From the NCBI RefSeq assembly GCF_050337045.1, contig NZ_JAKJSO010000012.1, positions 62,001 through 126,000 of the forward strand: 64,000 nucleotides of DNA, written 5' to 3'. The DNA comes from Photobacterium kagoshimensis (GTDB taxonomy: Bacteria; Pseudomonadota; Gammaproteobacteria; Enterobacterales; Vibrionaceae). The position numbers were made by a program, and so were the translations under genes. This document shows, piece after piece, positions 26,913 through 34,203 of the stretch (the stretch's first letter is position 1; each line of letters opens with the position of its first letter). The notes under the pieces were generated by a model that was given only the letters and a program-made list of their open reading frames with translations, searched no databases and was not told where the DNA came from.

Positions 26913-27221
26913 TTACGATCCAGCGTCATTTGGATACAAGGCAGTAAAGTGTTCAACCTCGGGGAAATTTAAGTAGAAATGATGAAGTAAATCACGCCAT
27001 TGTTGATATTCAGCCGATTGACGGAATCCCACTTGGTGATCCGCCAATGTTTCCCAATTCACTAACAACACGTAACGATTGTCTTTCTCGATACACTTTT
27101 GCAGTTGGTGCGAAAGGTAACCACTCATTTCACTGATGATGTCCTGAGCCTCAGCAAAGGCCATTTCAAACGCGGCTTGCTGTCCCTGCTTTACGTCCAA
27201 TAACGCGACGTCCAATATCAT
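26913..27221 (-). CDS. Antibiotic-biosynthesis-monooxygenase (ABM) domain protein
   Basis: This 102-residue protein spans one dimeric alpha/beta-barrel ABM domain. It has an N-terminal strand ILDVALLDVKQGQQAAFEMAF, a central RYVLLVNWETLADHQVGFRQS and a C-terminal HFTAL strand. Small proteins of this type act as quinol monooxygenases or have unknown roles. The name does not imply antibiotic synthesis. The start has AGGAG seven nt upstream. It points toward fis (convergent). Function is unassigned. Confidence 0.78.
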   Translation of the reverse strand: MILDVALLDVKQGQQAAFEMAFAEAQDIISEMSGYLSHQLQKCIEKDNRYVLLVNWETLADHQVGFRQSAEYQQWRDLLHHFYLNFPEVEHFTALYPNDAGS

Positions 27222-27258
27222 TGTTTACTCCTAAGTGTCGTTGTCTCAAATTTCAGGC

Positions 27259-27285
27259 AAAAAAAAGCTCCGCCAACGCGAAGCT
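27259..27285 (-). terminator. Terminator of ppnP
   Basis: On the minus strand AGCTTCGC and GCGGAGCT (one T-G pair) enclose GTTG and run into seven Ts, just after the ppnP stop. Confidence 0.88.
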
Positions 27286-27291
27286 CTTCAT

Positions 27292-27573
27292 TTATAAATA
27301 ATCACATAAATAGGCGGTGGGTTCAGCCACCTTGACCTCGAAGGCCGAATCACCCGGCACTTCAAAGCTATCGCCCGCATGGTATGTTTCCCATTCAACA
27401 TGGCCGGGCAACTTTACGGTGAGCGCACCTTTCACCACGGTCATTTTTTCTGGTGCGGCGGTGCCAAACTTATATTCACCCGCTACCATCACACCAACAC
27501 TGCAATGATCGCCTTGGGTTTCGAACCCAATCGATTTCACCTGACCATCAAAATATTCGTTATTTTTTAGCAT
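27292..27573 (-). CDS. ppnP: Pyrimidine/purine nucleoside phosphorylase PpnP (DUF1255, YaiE)
   Basis: This 93-residue single-domain cupin-like protein matches PpnP, a broad-specificity nucleoside phosphorylase in nucleotide salvage. Family landmarks are NEYFDGQVKSIGF near the N-terminus, GVMVAGEYKFGTAAPEKMTV in the middle, and HAGDSFEVPGDSAFEVKV-AYLCDYL at the end. The length matches the E. coli protein. It is monocistronic, with its own terminator. Confidence 0.9.
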   Translation of the reverse strand: MLKNNEYFDGQVKSIGFETQGDHCSVGVMVAGEYKFGTAAPEKMTVVKGALTVKLPGHVEWETYHAGDSFEVPGDSAFEVKVAEPTAYLCDYL

Positions 27574-27734
27574 GATAATCCCTATTCACAGCAATTCATT
27601 CCCTTGAAATTACCACAGTTATTTGGCTTTCACTAGCAAGAGTGCAGGAAAGCAGTCAACAATCTAAGGGTTTTTTAATCGCAATATTTCGATACACTAT
27701 GAGCACTTGTCACTCGTGAATTGGATAAACGACT

Positions 27735-27944
27735 ATGAAAAAAGCAATCCTGATGGCTGCCGCCCTCAGCAGCCTAGTTTTAATGGGTTGTTCTGCACAA
27801 GAAAAACAAGGCATTAAAGAAGGCTTCCGCGATATTGGCCATGCCACCCGTGATGCAACCAAGGCTACGGGGCATTTTTTCCGTGATACCACTAAAGATG
27901 CTATCGACAACGCAAAAGAAGCCACGTCCTCTGAAGAAGGCTAA
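27735..27944 (+). CDS. Small lipoprotein of unknown function
   Basis: This 69-residue protein has a lipoprotein signal (MKKAILMAAALSSLVLMGC) whose lipobox LMGC would lipidate Cys19. The mature part (50 residues) is highly charged and likely helical, with two related blocks FRDIGHATRDATKAT and FFRDTTKDAIDNAKEAT. It resembles small Vibrio/Photobacterium envelope lipoproteins by type only; I do not recognise the family. It converges on zntR with 5 bp between stops and no terminator in the gap. Confidence 0.7.
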   Translation: MKKAILMAAALSSLVLMGCSAQEKQGIKEGFRDIGHATRDATKATGHFFRDTTKDAIDNAKEATSSEEG

Positions 27945-27949
27945 TCCAC

Positions 27950-28414
27950 CTATTTCTTGCGACACTGCCCTGCACAGCAAACGTCTGTCGGGGCTTTTGT
28001 TGCTCGCTCTTGATGATCGCCTAATGCCTCTAAGATAGAGCAGTGGCTCGCATTGTCATCATCATGGCCACAACAGGCATCATTAATTTTCTTCAACGCT
28101 ACTCGAATACGATTCAGCTCAGCGATTTTTGTATCGACCTCGTCCAGCTTGGCTTGGGTGATCGCTTTGACTTCAGCACAGCTATGCTGACTGGCTTCTA
28201 ACCGAATATCGAGCAGTTCGCGAATCTCATCTAGGCTGAGCCCAACAGCTTTAGAACGCATAATAAACTTGACCCGCGATAAATTTTCTTCGCTATAAAG
28301 CCGATAACCACTGTCACTGCGCCCAGCAGGCTGAAGCAAGCCATTCTTTTCATAAAACCTTAAGGTATCGCTACTTACCCCTGAACGCTTCGCCAGCTGA
28401 CCAATTAAATACAT
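27950..28414 (-). CDS. zntR: Zn(II)-responsive MerR-type regulator ZntR
   Basis: This 154-residue regulator has a MerR helix-turn-helix (about 1-38, IGQLAKRSGVSSDTLRFYEK), a dimerisation helix (about 80-108) and a metal-binding loop. C79, C114, C115 and a His-Cys pair at 124-125 reproduce the zinc ligands of E. coli ZntR, supporting Zn rather than Cu or Hg sensing. An extra Cys-rich tail (VCCAGQC) extends beyond the usual end. The expected target zntA is not in this window. The start ATG has a purine-rich AGGAGAAGAGAG upstream. Confidence 0.88.
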   Translation of the reverse strand: MYLIGQLAKRSGVSSDTLRFYEKNGLLQPAGRSDSGYRLYSEENLSRVKFIMRSKAVGLSLDEIRELLDIRLEASQHSCAEVKAITQAKLDEVDTKIAELNRIRVALKKINDACCGHDDDNASHCSILEALGDHQERATKAPTDVCCAGQCRKK

Positions 28415-28456
28415 CTCTCTTCTCCTTCTCTACACTAAAGTATCCATGGCACCGCA

Positions 28457-28472
28457 AGGCAAACGTTTGCGC
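28457..28472. promoter_or_regulatory. PurR operator (PUR box) upstream of purH
   Basis: AGGCAAACGTTTGCGC is a near-perfect match to the 16-bp PurR consensus (ACGCAAACGTTTNCGT). It overlaps the probable -35 region, with TAAAAT at 28489-28494 as the -10. PurR with hypoxanthine or guanine would therefore block purH transcription, as in E. coli purHD. Confidence 0.88.
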
Positions 28473-28550
28473 AACAGGTAAAATCATGTAAAATATGCGC
28501 CATCAACCTATCACGCCATTAAATGACTCGGCACTACGCGATTTTAGCCG

Positions 28551-28608
28551 AGGATATTTCCCAAAACCAAACTATGTCTTTATTCAGCTTAGTTTTGGAA
28601 AATATCCT
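28551..28608 (+). repeat. Long imperfect inverted repeat in the purH leader
   Basis: A 23-nt arm starting AGGATATTTCCCAAAAC (28551-28573) pairs with the arm at 28586-28608 (20 of 23 positions) across a 12-nt loop. It is followed by a mixed sequence rather than a T run, so it is not an ordinary terminator. It lies between the PUR-box promoter and the purH start and would form a strong hairpin in the mRNA leader. Confidence 0.6.
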
Positions 28609-28637
28609 ATCCCCGTGTATTGAAAGAGATGCTTGCA

Positions 28638-30230
28638 ATGGAAAACGCTCGTCCTATCCGCCGTGCGCTAATTAGCGTATCAGACAAAACTGGTATTGTA
28701 GAATTCGCACAAGCGCTAGCCAACCGTGGTGTTGATATCTTATCAACTGGCGGTACTGCTCGCCTACTTGCTGAACAAGGTATCAAAGTTACTGAAGTTT
28801 CTGATTACACAGGTTTCCCTGAAATGATGGATGGCCGTGTTAAAACCCTTCACCCTAAAGTACATGGTGGCGTTTTAGGCCGTCGTGGCCAAGATGATGC
28901 CGTGATGGCACAACACGGTATCAACCCTATCGATATGGTAGTGGTAAACCTGTACCCATTCGCAGAAACCGTTGCAAAAGCAGGCTGTACGCTAGCAGAT
29001 GCGGTTGAGAACATCGATATCGGTGGCCCAACGATGGTTCGCTCAGCGGCGAAAAACCACAAAGATGTGGCGATCGTGGTGAATGCCCACGACTATGAGC
29101 GAGTGATCACTGAAATGGACGCACACGAGAAGTCGTTAACGCTAACTACACGCTTTGATCTGGCTATCGCGGCATTCGAGCACACTGCAGCTTACGACGG
29201 TATGATCGCTAACTACTTCGGTACTATGGTGCCATCGTACGGCGACAATAAAGAAGGTGACGAGGCATCAAAATTCCCTCGCACCTTCAACCAACAGTTC
29301 GAGAAAAAACAAGACATGCGCTACGGTGAAAACAGTCACCAAGCAGCGGCTTTCTATGTTGAAGCGAACCCAGAAGAAGCATCAGTTTCAACTGCACGTC
29401 AAATCCAAGGTAAAGCGCTTTCATACAACAATATCGCCGATACTGATGCGGCACTTGAGTGTGTGAAAGAATTCGACCTGCCAGCTTGTGTGATTGTAAA
29501 ACATGCTAACCCTTGTGGTGTGGCACTGGGTGATAACATTCTTGAAGCGTACGACCGCGCGTACAAAACTGACCCTACGTCAGCATTTGGCGGCATTATC
29601 GCATTCAACCGTGAACTAGACGCGGCAACAGCAACCGCTATCACTGAGCGTCAATTCGTTGAAGTCATCATTGCCCCTTCTGTGTCTACTGAAGCAATTG
29701 ACATTATTGCAGCCAAGAAAAACCTACGCCTACTTGAGTGTGGCGAGTGGTCTACAAAAACAACCGGCTTCGATGTTAAGCGCGTGAATGGCGGCTTGCT
29801 GGTACAAGACCGTGATCAAGGCATGGTTAATGAAGATGACCTTAAAGTAGTCTCTAAGCGTACCCCAAGTGCTGACGAGCTGCGTGATGCACTGTTTTGT
29901 TGGAAAGTCGCAAAATACGTGAAATCAAACGCGATTGTGTACGCAAAAGGCAACATGACTATCGGTGTCGGTGCAGGCCAAATGAGCCGTGTTTACTCTG
30001 CGAAAATCGCAGGCATCAAAGCTGCCGATGAAAACCTAGAAGTTGCAGGTAGCGTGATGGCATCCGATGCTTTCTTCCCATTCCGCGATGGTATTGATGC
30101 AGCCGCAGAAGCAGGGATCACTTGTGTAATTCAGCCTGGTGGCTCAATGCGTGATGACGAAGTGATTGCCGCTGCCGACGAACACGGCATGGCGATGGTG
30201 TTTACAGGTATGCGCCACTTCCGCCACTAA
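28638..30230 (+). CDS. purH: Bifunctional AICAR formyltransferase / IMP cyclohydrolase
   Basis: PurH (530 residues) catalyses the last two steps of IMP synthesis. The N-terminal IMP cyclohydrolase domain (about 1-200) has RRALISVSDKTGIVEFA and GRVKTLHPKVHGG. The C-terminal AICAR transformylase domain has the KHANPCGVA motif (about 287-295) and a C-terminal GGSMRDDEVIAAADEHG. The ATG at 28638 is chosen because the sequence then aligns with the usual start and length; a TTG/ATG just upstream is less likely. It is controlled by the PUR box upstream, with purD downstream. Confidence 0.97.
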   Translation: MENARPIRRALISVSDKTGIVEFAQALANRGVDILSTGGTARLLAEQGIKVTEVSDYTGFPEMMDGRVKTLHPKVHGGVLGRRGQDDAVMAQHGINPIDMVVVNLYPFAETVAKAGCTLADAVENIDIGGPTMVRSAAKNHKDVAIVVNAHDYERVITEMDAHEKSLTLTTRFDLAIAAFEHTAAYDGMIANYFGTMVPSYGDNKEGDEASKFPRTFNQQFEKKQDMRYGENSHQAAAFYVEANPEEASVSTARQIQGKALSYNNIADTDAALECVKEFDLPACVIVKHANPCGVALGDNILEAYDRAYKTDPTSAFGGIIAFNRELDAATATAITERQFVEVIIAPSVSTEAIDIIAAKKNLRLLECGEWSTKTTGFDVKRVNGGLLVQDRDQGMVNEDDLKVVSKRTPSADELRDALFCWKVAKYVKSNAIVYAKGNMTIGVGAGQMSRVYSAKIAGIKAADENLEVAGSVMASDAFFPFRDGIDAAAEAGITCVIQPGGSMRDDEVIAAADEHGMAMVFTGMRHFRH

Positions 30231-30238
30231 TCAGTACA

Positions 30239-30260
30239 GGCTCTGGGGAAACCCGGAGCC
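30239..30260 (+). terminator. Intercistronic hairpin after purH (weak terminator)
   Basis: GGCTCTGGG and CCCGGAGCC (one T-G pair) close a GAAA tetraloop, 8 nt after purH. The following TTATTCGATTTT is a poor T tract. It may stabilise the purH mRNA 3' end or give partial termination before purD. Confidence 0.5.
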
Positions 30261-30334
30261 TTATTCGATTTTAAGAACCCAGACTGTTGTAGAGTCAGCT
30301 CTATAACAAAGCTTAAAAATTTTTAATTTTAGAG

Positions 30335-30416
30335 CAAAGCCATAGAGCCTAGTTCAAGGAACGCACGCGGAGCTTATGGACATAAGTGAGCATGCGTGAC
30401 ACTGAAATTGGCTTTG
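30335..30416. repeat. 82-bp imperfect palindrome between purH and purD
   Basis: The outer arms CAAAGCCA and TGGCTTTG and the inner CTTATG-GA-CATAAG, with ACGCACGCGGAG opposite TGAGCATGCGTGA, make one long imperfect hairpin spanning most of the purH-purD gap. The size, position and transcribed, palindromic nature resemble ERIC-type intergenic repeats, but I cannot confirm a match. No second copy is visible in this window. Confidence 0.5.
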
Positions 30417-30441
30417 TGGCGAAGCTATCAAAGGTAAAATG

Positions 30442-31728
30442 ATGAATGTATTGATTATTGGTGCTGGCGGTCGTGAACACGCTTTAGGCTGGAAAGCCGC
30501 TCAAAACCCAAATGTTGAGACCGTATTTGTTGCACCAGGCAATGCAGGTACAGCGCTTGAACCTAAGCTAGAAAATGTGGCGATTGGTGTTGAAGACATT
30601 GAGGCATTGGTTACATTTGCCAAAGAAAAAGCCATTGAACTCACGATTGTTGGTCCTGAAGCACCTTTAGTAATTGGTGTGGTTGATGCCTTCCGTGAAG
30701 CGGGTCTGCCAATTTTTGGCCCAACTCAAGCAGCGGCTCAGCTTGAAGGATCTAAAGCATTCACCAAAGATTTCCTTGCCCGCCACAAAATCCCTACGGG
30801 CTCTTACGCGAATTTCACCGAAATTGAACCAGCGTTGGCGTACGTGCGTGAACAAGGCGCCCCGATTGTAGTTAAAGCTGACGGCCTTGCCGCAGGTAAA
30901 GGTGTTATCGTTGCGATGACCCTAACTGAAGCAGAAGATGCAATCAAAGACATGCTTGCGGGTAATGCCTTTGGGGAAGCCGGTAGCCGCGTGGTTATCG
31001 AAGAATTCCTAGAAGGCGAAGAAGCAAGCTTCATCGTGATGGTTGATGGCGCGAGCGTGCTACCGATGGCCACCAGCCAAGATCACAAACGTGTTGGCGA
31101 CAAAGATACAGGCCCAAACACTGGCGGGATGGGAGCTTATTCACCAGCACCTGTGGTGACACCAGAAATCCACAACCGTATTCTTGAGGAAGTTATCTAC
31201 CCCACAGTACGTGGTATGGATGCAGAAGGTGCACCATACACGGGTTTCCTTTATGCCGGTCTAATGATCGATGCTGACGGCACACCTAAGGTTATCGAAT
31301 ACAACTGCCGCTTCGGCGATCCAGAAACCCAACCTATCATGATGCGTATGGAATCGGATCTTGTTGAGCTTTGCCTAATGGCGATCGATGAGAAGCTAGA
31401 CCAAGCAGAATCTAAGTGGGATCCACGTGCATCGATTGGTGTGGTACTCGCAGCCGGTGGTTACCCTGCTGATTACGCCAAGGGTGATGTGATTTCGTTG
31501 CCAACAGCAGAAGCTGAAGGCCAAAAAGTCTTCCATGCAGGCACAACTAATAACGCAGCAGGAGATGTGGTGACTAACGGTGGTCGTGTGCTTTGTGCTA
31601 CTGCACTCGGTAACAGCGTTTCTGAGGCTCAGGAGCGTGCTTACGCACTCACCAAACAAGTAAGCTGGAACGGCATGTTCCATCGTAACGACATCGGTTA
31701 CCGTGCGATTGAGCGCGAAAATAGCTAA
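30442..31728 (+). CDS. purD: Phosphoribosylamine-glycine ligase (GARS)
   Basis: PurD (428 residues) joins glycine to phosphoribosylamine in purine synthesis. The N-terminal NVLIIGAGGREHALGWK, the ATP-grasp segment KADGLAAGKGVIVA, and the DHKRVGDKDTGPNTGGMGAYSPAP signature region are intact. Two ATGs are adjacent (30439 and 30442); the second has the better distance to AAGG. The purH-purD order is as in E. coli, but 211 bp with hairpins separate them. A terminator follows. Confidence 0.97.
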   Translation: MNVLIIGAGGREHALGWKAAQNPNVETVFVAPGNAGTALEPKLENVAIGVEDIEALVTFAKEKAIELTIVGPEAPLVIGVVDAFREAGLPIFGPTQAAAQLEGSKAFTKDFLARHKIPTGSYANFTEIEPALAYVREQGAPIVVKADGLAAGKGVIVAMTLTEAEDAIKDMLAGNAFGEAGSRVVIEEFLEGEEASFIVMVDGASVLPMATSQDHKRVGDKDTGPNTGGMGAYSPAPVVTPEIHNRILEEVIYPTVRGMDAEGAPYTGFLYAGLMIDADGTPKVIEYNCRFGDPETQPIMMRMESDLVELCLMAIDEKLDQAESKWDPRASIGVVLAAGGYPADYAKGDVISLPTAEAEGQKVFHAGTTNNAAGDVVTNGGRVLCATALGNSVSEAQERAYALTKQVSWNGMFHRNDIGYRAIERENS

Positions 31729-31766
31729 TGGTTCGCATTGCTTAATGAGCGATTGGCTTAACATCA

Positions 31767-31794
31767 AAAAACGCGCCTAGAGCGCGTTTTTTAT
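31767..31794 (+). terminator. Terminator of purD
   Basis: AAAACGCGC and GCGCGTTTT pair around CTAGA and continue as Ts. The flanking A run makes it usable on the other strand, toward DUF1481. Confidence 0.93.
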
Positions 31795-31821
31795 TATCTT
31801 CAATGTAGAGGCGATCGCTCG

Positions 31822-32520
31822 CTATTCATCTGCAATCGCAGGCGACACTAAACAACGGCCACCTTTTTGTAGCAACAACAATTCAGATGCCGTGACTTCG
31901 CTGCGACGGACTTTCCCTACCACAGCAACAAAATGCCCTCCCAGAGGCTCAGCTAACTGTTTTTGCAAGTGTTCAGGCAATGCGGGCGTAAAGGTCACTG
32001 TCAGCGCCTTGCCATCGTCACAGCGTACTAAGGTGCCATCGCGCCACTGCCCTTGAATTAACCGCTGACCGTCTTTGTCTTGCGCTTTCATTGTATTCAG
32101 GGCACGCGCCGCTTGTTCGGTATAGCGATAGAGCTGGGTATCAGATAACGGCAACACAATATCGTCAACCAAATAACGCTGGAAGACTGCTTTGCCTTGG
32201 GTGTCATAGCGAACATGCAATGAGAAAGGCTTAACCGTATCGCCTTGCAGTTGCTGCCCTGCGCGCTTTACTTCACGCAGTTTGCCCGCGCGCCAACGAT
32301 AAACCGATTGGTAATCACCATAATCCCCCATCCACACTTGTTCAGAGAGATCGATCGGGCGGTTTTGGCGGTGGGTGTACCAATAGACAGATGTCGTGTC
32401 GCCAAGTGTTTGACCACCAACCTGCGTTTCAATTTGCGTGACGGGATTATCAGGAATATTGGTTGATTCACAACCGGCAAGCAGAAACGATGAGAGGAGA
32501 AAAAGAAAAGATCGCTTCAT
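31822..32520 (-). CDS. DUF1481 lipoprotein (YjaH-like), downstream of hupA
   Basis: This 232-residue protein has a lipoprotein signal (MKRSFLFLLSSFLLAGCES), lipidated at Cys17. The mature domain contains VYWYTHRQNRPIDLSEQV and TQLYRYTEQAARALN and ends with a conserved-looking C-terminal Cys region. In enterics a DUF1481 gene (yjaH) also follows hupA, which supports the family call. Its GGAG ribosome-binding site lies in the 3' arm of the hupA terminator hairpin. The function is unknown; it is anchored in the envelope. Confidence 0.75.
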   Translation of the reverse strand: MKRSFLFLLSSFLLAGCESTNIPDNPVTQIETQVGGQTLGDTTSVYWYTHRQNRPIDLSEQVWMGDYGDYQSVYRWRAGKLREVKRAGQQLQGDTVKPFSLHVRYDTQGKAVFQRYLVDDIVLPLSDTQLYRYTEQAARALNTMKAQDKDGQRLIQGQWRDGTLVRCDDGKALTVTFTPALPEHLQKQLAEPLGGHFVAVVGKVRRSEVTASELLLLQKGGRCLVSPAIADE

Positions 32521-32559
32521 AAAAGAAAAACTCCGCCAGAATAAGGATACTGGCGGAGT
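32521..32559 (-). terminator. Terminator of hupA, overlapping the ribosome-binding site of the next gene
   Basis: On the minus strand ACTCCGCCAG and CTGGCGGAGT form a perfect 10-bp stem followed by TTTTTCTTTT and then directly by the DUF1481 ATG. GGAG of the 3' arm is the only Shine-Dalgarno-like sequence for that ATG. Confidence 0.85.
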
Positions 32560-32564
32560 ATAGA

Positions 32565-32837
32565 TTATTTCACTGCGTCTTTCAGTGCTTTACCAGAAAC
32601 GAATGCAGGAACATTTGCTGCTGCAATTTGAATCTCTTGACCCGTTTGTGGGTTACGACCAGTGCGAGCTGCACGGTGGTTCACTTTGAACGTACCAAAG
32701 CCAATAAGTTGAACTTGGTCGCCATCTTTAAGCGCGTCAGTAATGCCCTCAAGTGTTGACTCTAGTGCAGCTTTAGCTTGAGCTTTAGAAAGATCCGCTT
32801 TTTCTGCGATCAGGTCAATCAGTTGGGTCTTGTTCAT
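32565..32837 (-). CDS. hupA: DNA-binding protein HU, alpha subunit
   Basis: HU-alpha (90 residues) is a dimeric nucleoid protein. The whole family pattern is present: MNKTQLIDLIAEKADLSKAQ, the conserved GFGTFKVNHRAARTGRNPQT leading into the DNA-binding arm, and a C-terminal VSGKALKDAVK. The purH-purD-hupA neighbourhood is that of hupA rather than hupB. The start has AAGGGACACC upstream. Confidence 0.97.
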   Translation of the reverse strand: MNKTQLIDLIAEKADLSKAQAKAALESTLEGITDALKDGDQVQLIGFGTFKVNHRAARTGRNPQTGQEIQIAAANVPAFVSGKALKDAVK

Positions 32838-33062
32838 TTGGTGTCCCTTCTAAGGTTTTTCTTCAGACGCAACAACTCTAATTCAAAAGAAGCCTTTGTG
32901 GCAAAGGTTTGTCAGCCATCATTTGCTTAGATGCAGACTCTTTAACCATAAACTGAGCGCAAGTTCACAAAATGTTACGCATTTAACAAGTGAAATAATT
33001 GTATCTACTTCTCGCAAGGGCGAATAATATAAACGTAGTCTATTAATAAAATGCAGGTAACC

Positions 33063-34118
33063 ATGTTACTCCTTACGATTTACATCGCTGTTGCGATTGG
33101 TGTTTCGTTTATATGTTCGGTGTTAGAAGCCGTTCTTTTGAGTATATCGCCAAGTTACATTGGCACATTGCGTCAACAAAACCACCCGGTAGCTCCTCGT
33201 TTAGCCGCCTTAAAAGACAACATTGATCGCCCGCTCGCATCAATCTTAACCTTGAATACCATTGCGCATACTGTCGGTGCAGCCACTGCGGGTGCACAAG
33301 CTGCGATTGTATTTGGTAGCCAATGGCTAGGGGCTTTTTCAGCCTTCCTAACCTTCGCTATTTTACTTTTTTCAGAAATTATTCCGAAAACCATCGGTGC
33401 AACGTATTGGCGTCAGCTGGCACCTATGTCTGCCACGTTATTACGTTGGATGGTATGGGCATTAACCCCATTTGTATGGGTATCAGAGCAAATCACTCGT
33501 CGTTTAGCGCACGGTCATGAGCAACCAAAGCTGCGTGATGAGTTATCGGCAATGGCAATGCTTGCTCGTGAATCTGGCGAGCTAGCGGAAGGTGAATCCA
33601 AAATACTGGCAAACTTACTTGAGTTTCGTAATGTCAGTATCACAAAAATAATGACACCGCGTCCCGTGCTGTTTCGAGTTGAAGCAGAGCAAACTATTAA
33701 TACTTTCTTAAGTGAACACAAAGACAGCCCGTTCTCTCGTCCGCTGGTTTATAGCGAGCAAAAAGATAATATTCTGGGCTTTGTTCACCGACTAGAGCTG
33801 TTTGCCGAAAGCCAAGCAGGCCGTGGTGGCCAAGAACTCGGAGCATTAATGCGCCCAATCCCTGTGGTATTAAATACCGCTAGCGTACCGATTGCATTTG
33901 AGCGTTTAATGAAAGATCGCTCCCAGCTGGCGCTAGTGGTTGATGAATATGGCACAGTACAAGGGCTGGTAACGCTTGAGGACGTCTTTGAAAGCTTAGT
34001 GGGTGAAGAGATTGTCGATGAAGCCGACACCAACACCGACATGCAGCAACTGGCTTTTCAACGTTGGGAACGCTGGAAAAAACTGCACGGAGTGATTGAA
34101 AGTAAAGATGATGAGTAA
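33063..34118 (+). CDS. CNNM/CBS-domain membrane protein (CorC/hemolysin-like family)
   Basis: This 351-residue inner-membrane protein begins with a DUF21/CNNM domain of three to four membrane segments (about 1-160, including ILLFSEIIPKTIG). A CBS pair follows (about 190-320), with KIMTPRPVLFRV and LALVVDEYGTVQGLVTLEDVFESLVGEEIVDE. Such proteins are linked to Mg2+/divalent cation transport. The typical C-terminal CorC/HlyC domain is missing or reduced to a 30-residue tail, so this is a short form. The ATG at 33063 is chosen because AGG lies at the right distance; an ATG at 33051 has none. Confidence 0.85.
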   Translation: MLLLTIYIAVAIGVSFICSVLEAVLLSISPSYIGTLRQQNHPVAPRLAALKDNIDRPLASILTLNTIAHTVGAATAGAQAAIVFGSQWLGAFSAFLTFAILLFSEIIPKTIGATYWRQLAPMSATLLRWMVWALTPFVWVSEQITRRLAHGHEQPKLRDELSAMAMLARESGELAEGESKILANLLEFRNVSITKIMTPRPVLFRVEAEQTINTFLSEHKDSPFSRPLVYSEQKDNILGFVHRLELFAESQAGRGGQELGALMRPIPVVLNTASVPIAFERLMKDRSQLALVVDEYGTVQGLVTLEDVFESLVGEEIVDEADTNTDMQQLAFQRWERWKKLHGVIESKDDE

Positions 34119-34155
34119 ACGCCGCGTATAAGCAGCAATCCTCTCAGTTAATAGT

Positions 34156-34181
34156 AAAAGGGACCATAAGGTCCCTTTTTT
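34156..34181. terminator. Bidirectional terminator between the CNNM gene and brnQ
   Basis: AAAAGGGACC and GGTCCCTTTT pair around ATAA with A and T runs on the two sides, serving the convergent genes. Confidence 0.92.
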
Positions 34182-34203
34182 ATGCGCTTCGTATAAGTGG
34201 TAC

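Noticed and set aside
30335..30416. Small RNA gene in the purH-purD gap
   Set aside because: The palindrome lies in an operon, has no own promoter or T-tailed terminator, and is better described as a repeat.
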